From assembly GCA_003695215.1 (NCBI GenBank), contig RFIM01000323.1, forward strand, positions 1 through 5,661: DNA of 5,661 nucleotides, written 5' to 3'. The notes below the pieces were generated by a model. That model searched no databases, was not told where the DNA came from, and saw only the letters and a list, made by a program, of their open reading frames with translations. This stretch comes from Chloroflexota bacterium (GTDB lineage: Bacteria > Chloroflexota > Anaerolineae > Aggregatilineales > UBA2796). The position numbers were made by a program, and so were the translations under genes. Numbering within the stretch: the first letter of the stretch is position 1; each line of letters begins with the position of its first letter. Positions 5,455 through 5,661 of the stretch are shown here, piece by piece.

Positions 5455-5661
5455 ATGGTAGCGCTGCGTTCAACATTTGACCGTCAGTTGAAGACGCTCT
5501 GCAATGATTTGCTGCGCCTGGCAGAGCTGGTCGAGACGCAGTTGGTAGAGGCTGTGCGTGCACTGCAGCAGCGCGATTTCCAAGCGGCGCGCCGCATCGA
5601 TGCGTTCGACGCCGCGATCAACCGCCTGCGCTATGAGATCGAAGAGCAGTCTTACACGCTC
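5455..5661 (+). CDS. phoU: PhoU, phosphate signalling/transport regulator (N-terminal fragment)
   Basis: The first 69 residues of a gene that runs off the right edge. The opening LRSTFDRQLKTLCNDLLRL, then LVEAVRALQQRDFQAARRI and FDAAINRLRYEIEEQS, follow the helical pattern of the first PhoU repeat, including the D-xx-IN turn (D52-N56). PhoU proteins are cytoplasmic three-helix-bundle repeats. They link the Pst phosphate transporter to the PhoR kinase and repress the phosphate response when phosphate is plentiful. The ATG at 5455 is fixed by AGGAGGTGA (5443-5451), with GGAGG six bases upstream. The second repeat and any pst genes lie outside the window. The upstream PAS kinase pair is not directly adjacent, so a link to it is only a possibility. 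Confidence 0.88.
   Translation, partial: MVALRSTFDRQLKTLCNDLLRLAELVETQLVEAVRALQQRDFQAARRIDAFDAAINRLRYEIEEQSYTL

Noticed and set aside
5355..5480. Short plus-strand frame overlapping the phoU start
   Set aside because: It would start at TTG without a ribosome binding site and runs through the phoU ribosome binding site; no family resemblance.
1..5661. Mobile elements, CRISPR arrays, tRNAs, defence or toxin genes
   Set aside because: No transposase or integrase motifs, no regularly spaced repeats, no tRNA T-arm motif outside the tmRNA, and no defence-type domains were seen on either strand.

Overview
The window looks like chromosomal DNA of moderately high G+C from a Chloroflexota bacterium (Anaerolineae-like). 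Three things suggest this: a secreted protein with a Thr/Pro-rich stretch (TATPQPTATSP) straight after its signal peptide, a tmRNA tag of the ANT...ALALAA type, and an anchored extracytoplasmic protein of a kind common in that phylum. The assignment is an inference from style, since no rRNA or other phylogenetic marker is present. No mobile element, CRISPR array, tRNA or prophage gene was found.

Left part, all on the minus strand (1-1514). The first 149 bases hold the N-terminus of an exported protein that runs off the window. Next comes hup, encoding a 104-residue HU protein with its own promoter (645-673) and a 10-bp stem terminator (237-262). About 370 bases with no recognisable gene (674-1046) separate it from ssrA, the tmRNA gene (1090-1473). 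ssrA has a near-consensus promoter (1486-1514), a G3-U70 alanine identity pair, visible pseudoknots, the tag frame ANTRTAPALALAA and a strong intrinsic terminator (1047-1082). It does not appear as a protein gene and would be missed by ORF calling alone.

Right part, all on the plus strand (1526-5661). A transcarbamylase of the ornithine/N-acetylornithine/YgeW superfamily is transcribed away from ssrA. Its predicted promoter carries a perfect inverted repeat, resembling an arginine box, over the -10 hexamer. A 14-bp stem terminator closes this unit. Next is a two-gene two-component system: a single-domain response regulator with a basic tail, then a soluble PAS histidine kinase 3 bases downstream. 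An uncharacterised membrane-anchored protein follows behind its own -10 box. Last is the start of phoU, with a very strong ribosome binding site and a predicted promoter.

The genes do not form one pathway. The window is a housekeeping neighbourhood: nucleoid protein, ribosome rescue, arginine-type metabolism, signalling and phosphate control. I see no convincing undescribed system. The points most worth a second look are the unusual T-loop of the tmRNA, the palindrome over the transcarbamylase -10 box, the unresolved substrate of that enzyme, and the 11-bp phased repeats in the phoU promoter.
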